Of a DNA stretch of 20,769 nt, positions 9,083 through 17,210 are shown one piece after another (the first letter of the stretch is position 1; each line of letters opens with the position of its first letter). Source of the DNA: Hyphochytrium catenoides (taxonomy: Eukaryota > Sar > Hyphochytriomycetes > Hyphochytriales > Hyphochytriaceae); the NCBI GenBank assembly GCA_900088475.1, contig FLMG01001972.1:1-20769 (forward strand), read 5' to 3'. A program made the translations under genes and the position numbers. The notes beneath the pieces are model-generated. The model searched no databases. It had not been told where the DNA came from and saw only the letters and a program-made list of their open reading frames with translations.

Positions 9083-9601
9083 AGCTACAGGTATCCGTAA
9101 GATGCAAGCTCCGCCAAGAATGCGAAGTTCTTTGCTTCTAGATGGCCAAACTCATAGCCAAAGAGAGCAGCCGTAGTCCGCCTCGTGACCCTACAGGGCT
9201 GCGCAAAAGAAAAGCAGTTGTTGCTGCTCTGATGACGATGTTTGCTCCTCTTCTGCAGCTTCTGGCTCGGGAATCCAGATTCTTCCCTAGGTATCCTTCA
9301 CACGGTGGTGAGCGCAGAATTTGCTCCCAGTAGCGTTCGCCGCTGTGCTTTGAGCCTCGAGCTCTAGGCGAGAAGCCACCAGTTAGGTGGAAGGCTTCGC
9401 GTGTTTATAATATCTCAGTCAAGCGCTGCTACAACTTGGATGCACACTTTGCCCAGAACAGGTGGGCCGTCTCACATGATCCAATGGCGCTGGAGTCTCT
9501 CTGACGTTGGGTCCGCGATCTCCTCTATCATCATAAAGAGCTATCGGCTATCCTCTGAAGCTCAATCGAAGCTTCATTGCCCTTCGTGGCGCCTGTGAAG
9601 A

Positions 9602-9815
9602 TTGGAAAAGCGGGAGCAACAGGAAGCAAAGGCGAGAGACAGAGCCCAAAAGCAAAGGGAAAGAGACAGTTATGCGAACCACGAGAAGCCGAGTGAGAGA
9701 GGAGAGGAACGGGAAAAGTTGGCGCTTAAGATGAGACAGAGAGAGCGAGAGATACATCTGAAGATAAGTGGAGGAGGAGTGGAATGGAAGAAGAAAGAGT
9801 GGGGCGAGAAAGGCC
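9602..9815. repeat. Purine-rich tract (CT-rich in the PDK1 sense)
   Basis: About 200 bp dominated by A and G on the plus strand. In one plus frame it reads as an Arg/Glu/Lys/Gln-rich chain, but that frame opens with TTG, has no ATG for about 47 codons and looks like nothing known, so I treat it as low-complexity DNA. In the orientation of PDK1 it is a CT-rich block 520-730 bp upstream of the start, where polypyrimidine promoter elements are common in eukaryotes. Confidence 0.5.
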
Positions 9816-10130
9816 CAAGACACCCCATTCATACAGGAGAGGCGACACCGACAAATGGCATGGTCTGTGGGAAGAACCCGTACATCATTGACAGAGCGAA
9901 TTCATTCCTAAAAAGTGCCGTTTGACCACACTTTTGGGTTGTGTAGGCTCGTGGGAAAAGCCGATTTTTCCACTGAGCATGGGGAAAGGCAATAGTAAAA
10001 CTTCGGTGGTTCCAGGGGGAAGCCTGAGATCTTGGATCCTTCAGTGGTCTGCATCAGCAAAAAATCATCATCATCGCCACCTCCTCAACATCTCATCCTC
10101 AGACCGTGATCATGATCAATCACTCGCCTC

Positions 10131-10420
10131 ATCAACAAGCACTCATCAGAGATGGCAAGCTAGGAACTAATCATTTCATTGCTTTCTTGAGGCTCGACTG
10201 AGGCCCATCTTCTTCAGAAGAACCAGATCAACAAGCAGTCATCAGAGATGGCAAGCTAGGTATACTAATCATTTCATTGCTTTCTTGAGGCTCAACTGAG
10301 GTCCATCTTCTTCAGAAGAACCAGATCAACAAGCACTCATCAGAGATGGCAAGCTAGGAACTAATCATGTCAATGCATTCTTGAGGCTCGACTGAGGCCT
10401 ATCTTCTTCAGAAGAACCAG
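10131..10420. repeat. Three-copy tandem repeat, 96/98/96 bp units
   Basis: Units lie head to tail at 10131-10226, 10227-10324 and 10325-10420. Each opens with ATCAACAAGCA and closes with the palindrome TTCTTCAGAAGAA followed by CCAG. Units differ at about four positions each (roughly 95% identity); unit 2 alone carries a 2-nt gain that creates GTATACTAAT. The palindrome and the block ATCAGAGATGGCAAGCTAGG are identical in all three. No frame stays open through the array, so it is a minisatellite or a cluster of short regulatory or non-coding RNA units rather than a protein repeat. Confidence 0.95.
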
Positions 10421-10797
10421 TGGTACTAATAGAGGTGTGAGAGAGGAAGACTAGTGATCAAGTAGCAAGAAGAAGTTCCACCCTCTCTCGCTTGGGGCGT
10501 GATGAAAGGATCTCTCTTGCCTTATGACTGAGAAGAAAAGCACTACGATGTCCCCACCTCCATCGAACCTTCAGCCTTCGCTCTAAACATTTAGTCTTAT
10601 ATAACTTCATGACGGTCACTGTACGCGATGACGGGGCCGGCTACTGAGTGACCAATGTCCTTGAATGTTCACTGCCCAGAATAACCGATCCAATTGATAC
10701 AAAAAGAACTGACGGTCGGAGGCAGGTATAAGGCAGCCAACCGTCGACAGATAATGACGGAATGCCTACATTGCCGCATCAGATCTTGTTCATGGAG

Positions 10798-11034
10798 CTA
10801 CTTGTGTGCTCCCGTCAGCCCCCCAAATCTCGCTTCATCTCGTGCCGTTAGCCTAATGTAAGTCGAAGGGTTTGTCCATCTCCTTCCAAGAGGATTGCCA
10901 AGGGTTAAGCTGCTGCGTGATTTCACAGCCTCTCCGTGAACAAAGACAGCAAGAAGACCCGGGTGGATATGTAGCTTGCGACAGGCATAGAGGAAAGAGT
11001 TTGTTTCTTGACTGTGTATCACTGTTAATGGCAT
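10798..11034 (-). CDS. Small hypothetical open reading frame (78 aa), doubtful
   Basis: An ATG-initiated 78-codon frame on the same strand as the protease, beginning 145 nt beyond its stop. It has a short non-polar segment (H-P-G-L-L-A-V-F-V-H-G) and is otherwise basic and polar, with no signal peptide and no recognised motif. It may be chance open sequence in the protease 3' region or a terminal exon of something unrecognised. Confidence 0.15.
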   Translation of the reverse strand: MPLTVIHSQETNSFLYACRKLHIHPGLLAVFVHGEAVKSRSSLTLGNPLGRRWTNPSTYIRLTARDEARFGGLTGAHK

Positions 11035-11179
11035 AGGTTTAGAAAAGCTCTCTTACGTTTTGCAAAAGAAGGACGAGCCAAGGTCTATCGCGCTTTGGCC
11101 TCATCATCAATCAGATAAAAAGCTAGTAGGAAGAACTGACAAAATGACCGGAAAGCCAGCTTCGGCGGCATTAAGCACC

Positions 11180-12364
11180 TTATGGGCAAACCACGTTGTT
11201 CTCTGGATCAAAGCCAGCTAGCTTGGCAGCCTTGCACACGTTCACGAGACCGTTGCCAAAGCTGTCATCGCGGCCAGGGGTACCGAGATCCTCAGCAGTG
11301 GCCTCAAGAGCTTGGCGTACGTCCTGGTTAGTCCAATCATTGGGCAGACCGTAACTCCACACCACAGCAGCCGCGCCCACGACATGAGGACAAGCCATGG
11401 AAGTGCCGGACAGCTCTCTGAAGCCATTGTTCCGGAAGGCGCTGTAAACGTTGACACCTGGAGCTGCGATATCCACTTCCCTGTTCCTCTGCGAGAAAGA
11501 AGCAAGCCCCTTGCGAGAGTCAATGGCAGCCACTGACATGACAGACGGATAGGATGCCGGGTATGAAAAGCGGGTGTTGCCAGAGTTGCCCGCGGCAGCA
11601 ATGCTCAAGACACCACTCTGGTTGAGACGCGCAAAGCCCTGTTCCTCAGCCGTTGAGGAGAGAGATCCTCCAAGAGACATATTGATGATAATCTTAGCTC
11701 CTTTGGCAGCTTTGACACAAAGCTGCGTGGCTGCTAAGATATCAGAGGCGAAAGAGTACTGGCATGAAGTCCCGTCGAAAACCTTCACGTTGTACACGAA
11801 GACTCCTGGTGCCACGCCAAAGCCTCCCTTAGCTGCAATGGTGCCAGTGACGTGAGTTCCGTGGCCACAAGTGTCAGGAGAAAAGTCTGGCTCGCCCTCA
11901 AGTCCAGCAGAGACGAGGCCAGGATGATCTTGTTGCGCTCCTGAATCGATGACACATACCATCAATTCATCCCTAGTGACATTAGCGAGCGGAGTAACAT
12001 CCGCGCCAACCATTTTAAGGCCGTAAGTAGGCAGAGACTGTAAATGGCGTCCCCGGAAGGCGTTGAATTCCTCTACGGTTGGGATGACTGAGCGAACAAC
12101 GTCTTTTTCCATATGTGAGACCCAAGGCTGGCTCATGACCTTGTCGAGAGCCAAGGTGTCGCTAACCTCAACGGCCATAGCGTCAATGAGCTCGAGCTCA
12201 TGAACAAGCTTCACGTTTTCGGCTAACTCGAAGAACCTCATCACCTCTGGATCTACCGTTAGGCCGGCTTTTGGGTAGACAATGTAACGCAGAGGCTCGG
12301 AAGCCCTGACAAGGGCACAGGCAGCTGCCAGCAAACCTGAGGTAAGCGCAACAGTAAGCTTCAT
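11180..12364 (-). CDS. Secreted subtilisin-like serine protease, proteinase K type (S8)
   Basis: Intronless, 394 residues from the ATG at 12364. The frame is open 50 codons further upstream without an ATG; this start is chosen because it places a signal peptide at the N-terminus (M-K-L-T-V then a Leu/Ala-rich core, residues about 1-21). An I9-type inhibitory propeptide follows (about 24-95). The catalytic domain (about 113-385) has the full triad: D140 in V-I-D-S-G, H168 in H-G-T-H-V-T-G and S322 in G-T-S-M-A-C-P-H-V, with oxyanion N260 in A-A-G-N-S-G-N. Three N-glycosylation sequons lie at N128, N228 and N248. Domain order and length match extracellular proteinase K-like enzymes, made as zymogens that cleave their own propeptide. 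Likely role: general extracellular or vacuolar proteolysis. No C-terminal extension or membrane anchor is seen. Confidence 0.95.
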   Translation of the reverse strand: MKLTVALTSGLLAAACALVRASEPLRYIVYPKAGLTVDPEVMRFFELAENVKLVHELELIDAMAVEVSDTLALDKVMSQPWVSHMEKDVVRSVIPTVEEFNAFRGRHLQSLPTYGLKMVGADVTPLANVTRDELMVCVIDSGAQQDHPGLVSAGLEGEPDFSPDTCGHGTHVTGTIAAKGGFGVAPGVFVYNVKVFDGTSCQYSFASDILAATQLCVKAAKGAKIIINMSLGGSLSSTAEEQGFARLNQSGVLSIAAAGNSGNTRFSYPASYPSVMSVAAIDSRKGLASFSQRNREVDIAAPGVNVYSAFRNNGFRELSGTSMACPHVVGAAAVVWSYGLPNDWTNQDVRQALEATAEDLGTPGRDDSFGNGLVNVCKAAKLAGFDPENNVVCP

Positions 12365-13206
12365 TTTGACGTTGGTTGACTGCAATGGAGTCTGGCTGGA
12401 GATATCCCGGTTCTTCTGATGGCTTAGTAGAAAGTTTGATAATGAGGATTGGGGTCCAATGCGGCCCTGAGCGGAATGGGACGCCCCATGGACCTGATAG
12501 GCAGCGACTGCCAATAGTGGTTAGCCCATAGGTCTGGCCATCAGAGAAGATATGGAGACTCATGGTCAATTCTTGTTCCGCGGTATTGGACAATCCCGTC
12601 CTATATCACTCTCGTTAATAGCTTGGACCCTTTTCCAAAACACTGTCCTCCCCTCCTCCCTACCAGCATAAGGAGATGTCTAGAGTGGTAGCCGGCCCTT
12701 ATTATTCAAGGCCAGGCGGCGTAGCCTACAACCATCCTGCCTAAGAAATACGTAGATGATTAGCGTCTGATGCGAAGAGGAATGTATTAGGTTGACCCTC
12801 TGCTTTCAATCGTCATCACTGAGCTAGGGGGCCATCAGCCAAAACTAATCAAGAGCAGTCACGACGTAGGCTAGAGCTTCAATTTCTTAGGTATACTACG
12901 GATAGGGCAGACATTGGGATGACGGCACCTCCTCTGCCCAATGAAAGAACGCTTTCCCATGATCCGGTCTAGTACCTCGCCCTACTCTCCCATGAAGAAC
13001 AGCCAATCTCAGCCATGCCATCGGCGGGTACAGATAGCAGCCCTAAACCTTGTCAACACCTTGGCAGCTCTACTGTTTTCCCTCGATCATGGTACGAGGC
13101 GCCGGAGGTACCTGGAGATATCCGATGTGAGCGGTTTGAAGAGCAATCGTCATTATAGTAGTTGACAAGAAGAATATCGTTTCTAGAAGGTCCACATCGC
13201 AGAGAA

Positions 13207-13225
13207 GAACTAGTAGAACTAGTTC
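13207..13225. repeat. Perfect inverted repeat, 8-bp arms with 3-nt loop
   Basis: GAACTAGT at 13207-13214 and ACTAGTTC at 13218-13225 are exact reverse complements around AGA. It could be a dyad site or small hairpin. No gene starts nearby, so a function is not supported. Confidence 0.3.
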
Positions 13226-14092
13226 AGGCGGCGCACTTACTGCTGCTGCCGCTATGCCGCCCACATCCTCTCCTACGGACTCTAAAAATCACGTTTAACT
13301 GGTGGTTTTATAAGGAGGAGAGAGACAACGGCAGAGATCGGGATAAAGTAGAACGACCTGCCCTTAGAAGCTGTTTATAACTACTGATTAGCCCCAGAAC
13401 GGGATGGAAGTTGACGGTAAACAGTAGTTCTATTAGTAGGAACGACAACCTTCCTATGATATTCCCTGGAGAGCTTGTGGTCGCCCATTCTGCTGAGATA
13501 TTTATCAGAGAATAGTACCAGGAGAGGTGCTCTAAATTGCTCTCATCATGCTTGTCCGTTCCTCAACTCTTCGCTCCTTTGTCGGGTCAACCACCGACTG
13601 GTTGTTCTCCAGTGGACAGAGTACAGCGCGCGCCGCGATCGCGTGCTCTCTACTCTCTACGAAGCAGAATAAACTCTCTGGATGGAACCTAAGATAGACC
13701 CACAAAAGGTGTTCATTGTCACCTTGTAGCCGCCGCCCAAGCCAGAGGTGGGAGGAAATCTGCTTTAACAGTTCCTGTCGACGAAGGTTTCTAGCGCACA
13801 ACAATACCGAGTCTGCGGGACTCTATCCCAGAAGTTGTGGCTCCTACTTTATTAGAGAGGTTTATCCTCCGACAGCCGAGAAAGTACCCCGAAGGTGTGA
13901 CCACAGTGCAAGCACGCGCCTCTTTTTGTTTATCCCACTTCTTCCCACCTTTATTATGGATTACTAGTTACTAGGGCTTCTCTCTGAGGAGAATGTCTCT
14001 CTTCTACTTGTACAGTATCGGAGAGATGACGGAGGAGATTGATGCGTGAAGACCTGTTGAGGTCTCCAGTTGACAAGTCAGAAATGACATGG

Positions 14093-14243
14093 ATAAGCAA
14101 TCGAGAGGAATGACGTCCTCCAGCTGATGTCATTCTTTCTTCCCGGTCAGCACATTGTCAAGACAGTTCCAGCTCACCACCCGCGAAAGATCTCCACCAT
14201 GATGATGAGGACTCGTTCGTCTTGTCAGGAAGACGACCAAAAT
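14093..14243 (-). pseudogene. Decayed duplicate of the hydrolase upstream exon
   Basis: On the minus strand this segment matches 16998-17128 at roughly 80% identity by eye. Shared blocks include GGAGATCTTT, GGTGAGCTGGAAC, GTGCTGACCGGGAAG and ATGACATCAGCTGGAGG. Relative to the intact copy it has a 4-nt gain after GGGAAG, a 2-nt loss after GAGCTGGAAC and a 3-nt gain after CTGGAGG, so the frame is broken. Similarity fades on both sides (below about 14093 and above about 14243) and the rest of the hydrolase is not found next to it. It lies about 1 kb beyond the 3' end of the hydrolase in the same orientation, which suggests a partial tandem duplication that has since degenerated. Confidence 0.7.
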
Positions 14244-14866
14244 GGTGTCTCCCTGCTGTGTTTTTTAATAAATAGAAAGAGGTTCGTTCCAGGCTTCAGA
14301 GTGATAGTCTGTTCCGCCGCTGTGAGAAGACTAGACTTATTAGAAGCTGCTGTTCTTTATATAGGAACAAGCGTAAGTTATACCTTAGGATGAGGCTGAT
14401 GGTAAGTGCCAATAGGCTTCAAGTGTGAGTGATAAGGAGTACGACACAGAACGGGGAGGAATCGATAAATGTTGTTGAAGGCAAGTAGTTAGAAGCTTGG
14501 ATGGATCGACGCTACGATTCAAGAATACTCCGTAGTTACTCGGATCAGCTCTTGTACGACTCAGGGAGCAAGCAGTACGTAGCAAGCCCCAAACGGTACC
14601 TGCAGACCTGGACCCTGAGCCCATCAATCAAAATGCTCCATTAACTGACCGGTGTGACACCACGGCTTTACTGTTTCACTGATTGTACCCTTTACGGATT
14701 ATCTAATCCGTATAAACTCGAGAACGTCAAAAGCCATGAGGAACCGCTGACTGCTCAATCCTGACGGGCCCATCTATTCAGCTGATGATGCTCATAGAAC
14801 TATTACTCGCCCTCTCATGCGAGGAGGGCGTAGGCGATAGAATTCAAAAGAGCACGATCATGAACG

Positions 14867-14907
14867 CAAAGAAGAAGAACCGACCCACACAAAGAAGAAG
14901 AACCGAC
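14867..14907. repeat. 18-bp direct repeat
   Basis: CAAAGAAGAAGAACCGAC occurs exactly at 14867-14884 and again at 14890-14907, separated by 5 nt. It is probably a replication-slippage duplication. Confidence 0.8.
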
Positions 14908-15269
14908 AAACCGTAAATGAGTCAGGACGTCAGGAGGCCTGGTTTTGTTGTCCAGCCTGCCTTCTAGGACGAGTGGAGGAGGAAGAGGTAATGGCTGTGT
15001 CAGTTTTAAAAAAAGAGCAATACTAAGAGCACTTCTCAGAACGACAGATAGACAGCGGCCACAGCCTGCCCTCAGCTGTAGATATATCATAAGAACATCA
15101 CCTCATCCGAGTGGCGCAGTTGATGATGTTTTGCTTTAGATTGATCAAGCGCTCTCGTGTCCAAGGAAAGTAGAGCATGGAGAAAAAGACGGGTAGGTGA
15201 CATCGAGGATTCTGTGAGGTTTGGCATGTTAATATTATTAGCAGTCTTTGAAGCTGCGGACTGCTCTTA

Positions 15270-16787
15270 TTAATGCAGCCGCAGTGATTCGGAGCTCTGG
15301 CAATGGAGTGGAAGATGGGACCTCAGAAATGCAACCACAATCTCTTCCATAGCGCTACTTTTGCCAGCAGCAGCAGATAGTTCTCCAGGAGGAGCTTGAG
15401 CGCGTGCCCTGCCATCCAGTCTGACACACTCTTTTGGCCCTAGATATGCTCTTGCCAGTCGCTCCGTGTCCTCCGGCGCAACGATCAACGACTCGTCACG
15501 GATGATAAAAAGTGCTGGGAGCTCCCCTCCCAGATCCTTCACCGCGGCCACATTGTCCATGCGCTTCAAGTCGCAACCGGTGTCCTTCCTTTTTACTTCG
15601 CGGCAGAAAATGTCCAGCCCCAGAGTCAGGGCCATTTGGGGAATGAAGGGCTTGCCATTTGCGACGGTGGGCATTTCTTTTGTTGGAGTCGAGGGTGACT
15701 GAAAATCACTCTCCATCCGCCGTGCCAAGTGAATCGACGCTGATGCGAAGCTGCTGAAAGGGCTGTCAAGAATCAAAGCCAACACCTCGATCTCATTATT
15801 ATCCGTCTCTTGTTGCTGATCTTTGTCCCCAAGCCTTCTCCCCTGCCGCCCGCTGTCTCTGCTGGAATCACCTGGCAAAGTCTCCGTAACCTTCTCGGTG
15901 ATGCTGGACTGCGGTGTTATCGGCCTCGAGGAACTGTGGGGGTGAATGCTCTCTGGAGACGTCTTCCTCCTTCGCCATCTATTTGGACCACTGAGAGGCC
16001 TCTTGTGGGAATCATCCTCTTCTCCTGGTTGGCCTTCGCTGTGAGGCGCAACCTTCAACCAGGCGAAGAAGCCATTGCTCAGTCCACTGAGTAATCCTGG
16101 ACCTGCCTCCTTTCTTCTCCTTTGCAACCCGGCTGCATAGCGAATAGCTGCTACAGCTCCAAAATCACTTCCAAGTAGTATCACGCGTTTGACCCCGAAA
16201 CGTGCATGCAATTCCTGCAGAACGCAGGCCACATCTTCGGCTTCCTTCTCTCCGTAGGAGCAAAACGAGCCTTCAGACTGACCATGGCAGCGGAAGTCGA
16301 AGGCTGCATATGTGAGGCCGCTAGCGGCAGCGATAGGGAGAAATGGGAGAGCTTGAGTTAGGCTACCTCCTAATCCTTCAAATGTAGGTTCACTGATTCC
16401 GTGGCAAAAGAGAAGGCAAGTGCTGGAGAACTCTGAAGGGACGTCTGAAGTCTTTCCTCCTTCATTAGGGCCACTAAGGTCAAGGGTCTCCCAGTATGCT
16501 GCTTCTTCCTCCTGTGACTGAGCTTTAGAGCTTTCCAAGACATCTGTCTGCTGCCGAGCGGTAAAAGAAGAAGCAGAGACAAAAGAGGACAGTGACAGAG
16601 AAGAGGAGGTAGTGGAAAGCGTCGACAGAGAGATGGTCCTAGAGTTCACATCCTCGGCACTAGTCAAACTAGAAGCCGTAGGAAGGCATTGGTTCTCTTG
16701 AGAGCACAAGCACGGCCGCCATATGTATCCTTGCAACTTGAAACCTTCCTCTGTCCTTGCCTCGAAGAGCTCCCTAGAGTAACGCAT
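15270..16787 (-). CDS. Alpha/beta-hydrolase-fold protein, probably catalytically altered
   Basis: Open for 505 residues from the ATG at 16787. Fold landmarks appear in order: an N-terminal strand ending R-T-E-E-G-F-K-L-Q-G-Y-I-W (about 11-23), L-F-C-H-G (oxyanion, G130), A-F-D-F-R-C-H-G-Q-S-E-G (162-173, normally D-F-R-G-H-G) and a nucleophile elbow L-L-G-S-D-F-G-A (204-211), then L-I-L-D-S-P-F-S-S (338-346). The elbow places Asp208 where serine hydrolases of this subgroup have Ser. The usual acid-strand aspartate is replaced by S433 if F-I-I-R is aligned to F-I-H-G (D431 is two residues off). The C-terminal G-x-H region reads G459-R-A-R, with no His. Two inserts, Ser/Thr-rich (about 45-84) and Ser/Pro/Arg-rich (about 222-331), lengthen the usual fold of about 270-300 residues. 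The strongest reading is a pseudo-enzyme, but an Asp-nucleophile enzyme cannot be excluded. The true 5' end probably includes the exon at 16876-17210. Confidence 0.75.
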   Translation of the reverse strand: MRYSRELFEARTEEGFKLQGYIWRPCLCSQENQCLPTASSLTSAEDVNSRTISLSTLSTTSSSLSLSSFVSASSFTARQQTDVLESSKAQSQEEEAAYWETLDLSGPNEGGKTSDVPSEFSSTCLLFCHGISEPTFEGLGGSLTQALPFLPIAAASGLTYAAFDFRCHGQSEGSFCSYGEKEAEDVACVLQELHARFGVKRVILLGSDFGAVAAIRYAAGLQRRRKEAGPGLLSGLSNGFFAWLKVAPHSEGQPGEEDDSHKRPLSGPNRWRRRKTSPESIHPHSSSRPITPQSSITEKVTETLPGDSSRDSGRQGRRLGDKDQQQETDNNEIEVLALILDSPFSSFASASIHLARRMESDFQSPSTPTKEMPTVANGKPFIPQMALTLGLDIFCREVKRKDTGCDLKRMDNVAAVKDLGGELPALFIIRDESLIVAPEDTERLARAYLGPKECVRLDGRARAQAPPGELSAAAGKSSAMEEIVVAFLRSHLPLHCQSSESLRLH

Positions 16788-16875
16788 CACGGAAGGCAAA
16801 GGACCGACATAAAAAAAGGCAACTATTAGGTGATAAGTCTATATCGCCGGCCTTCGCGCCTTCTTGAGAAGCTAC

Positions 16876-17210
16876 CTTTTATAGTTTAGCGTTATCTGCT
16901 TAGGGTCTTCTGAACTGAAGACCGCGATAGCGGAACCCAGGTCTTTCTCCGTATAAAGCTGACGTTGAGGCTGAAGTACGGCGTCTGCATATAGTCGATA
17001 CGCGGTTGAGAGGAGTGACCTCCAGCTGATGTCATTCTTCCCGGTCAGCACGCTGTCAAGACTCTGTTCCAGCTCACCATCAGCAAAGATCTCCATAGTA
17101 AGACTCTTCGTGCTGCCAGAAAGACCAATAATCGGCGTCTTCCCAGTTCTGTCTGTTTTAAGCAGAGCTTTAAGACTTCGCACTGAAAGAACTCTGCTGT
17201 TTGCTGATCT
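16876..17210 (-). CDS. Probable upstream exon of the alpha/beta hydrolase gene
   Basis: A minus-strand frame is open from a stop at 17213-17211 down to 16872. Its last codons read N-Y-K-R-stop, with a donor (AAAAG|GTAGCT) after 16876. Joining to the acceptor TCTAG at 16778-16774 removes a 102-nt intron with a CCTAAT branch-like site and a T-rich run, and restores the hydrolase frame exactly as Y-K-R-E-L-F-E-A-R, which resembles the Y-x-R-x-D/E segment before the first strand in many hydrolases of this fold. The first in-frame ATG is at 17096; a C-rich acceptor-like CCCTCCGTAG at about 17220-17211 makes an earlier exon possible. The coded segment (M-E-I-F-A-D-G-E-L-E onward) matches no family I know. 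Its selective preservation against the broken copy at 14.1 kb argues that it is functional. If not spliced, it would be a free-standing hypothetical protein. Confidence 0.45.

Larger units (their letters stand above)
9083..11179. other. Non-coding region between PDK1 5' end and protease 3' end
   Basis: This 2.1-kb interval should contain the PDK1 promoter and the protease 3' UTR. A TATAAA reads on the minus strand at 9409-9404, about 320 nt upstream of the PDK1 ATG; it is a weak promoter candidate. Other contents are the strand-asymmetric purine block at 9602-9815, the 96-bp tandem repeat at 10131-10420 and one small open frame at 10798-11034. I saw no protein family or RNA gene. Confidence 0.55.
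12365..15269. other. Gene-poor region between protease 5' end and hydrolase 3' end
   Basis: This 2.9-kb stretch must hold the protease promoter (near 12365-12700) and the hydrolase 3' UTR. Open frames are all under about 95 codons, lack recognisable motifs and overlap on both strands. Identifiable items are a decayed copy of the 17-kb exon (14093-14243), a perfect short palindrome (13207-13225) and an 18-bp direct repeat (14867-14907). Confidence 0.55.

Noticed and set aside
9602-9925. Coiled-coil-like Arg/Glu/Lys/Gln-rich frame
   Set aside because: Starts with TTG, is explained by a purine-rich tract and has no recognisable partner exons.
10227-10324. Splice-like GTATACTAAT in repeat unit 2 as evidence for a spliced gene
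   Set aside because: Present in only one unit, created by a 2-nt gain, and no open exon flanks it.
10131-10420. CRISPR-like array
   Set aside because: Units are contiguous, without unique spacers; this is an ordinary tandem repeat.
12365-12514. 50-codon N-terminal extension of the protease
   Set aside because: There is no ATG in it, and the ATG at 12364 is followed at once by a good signal peptide, which must be N-terminal.
15110-15165. tRNA A-box-like GTGGCGCAGTTGATG
   Set aside because: No matching T-arm (GTTCRA) or acceptor-stem complement within 90 nt.
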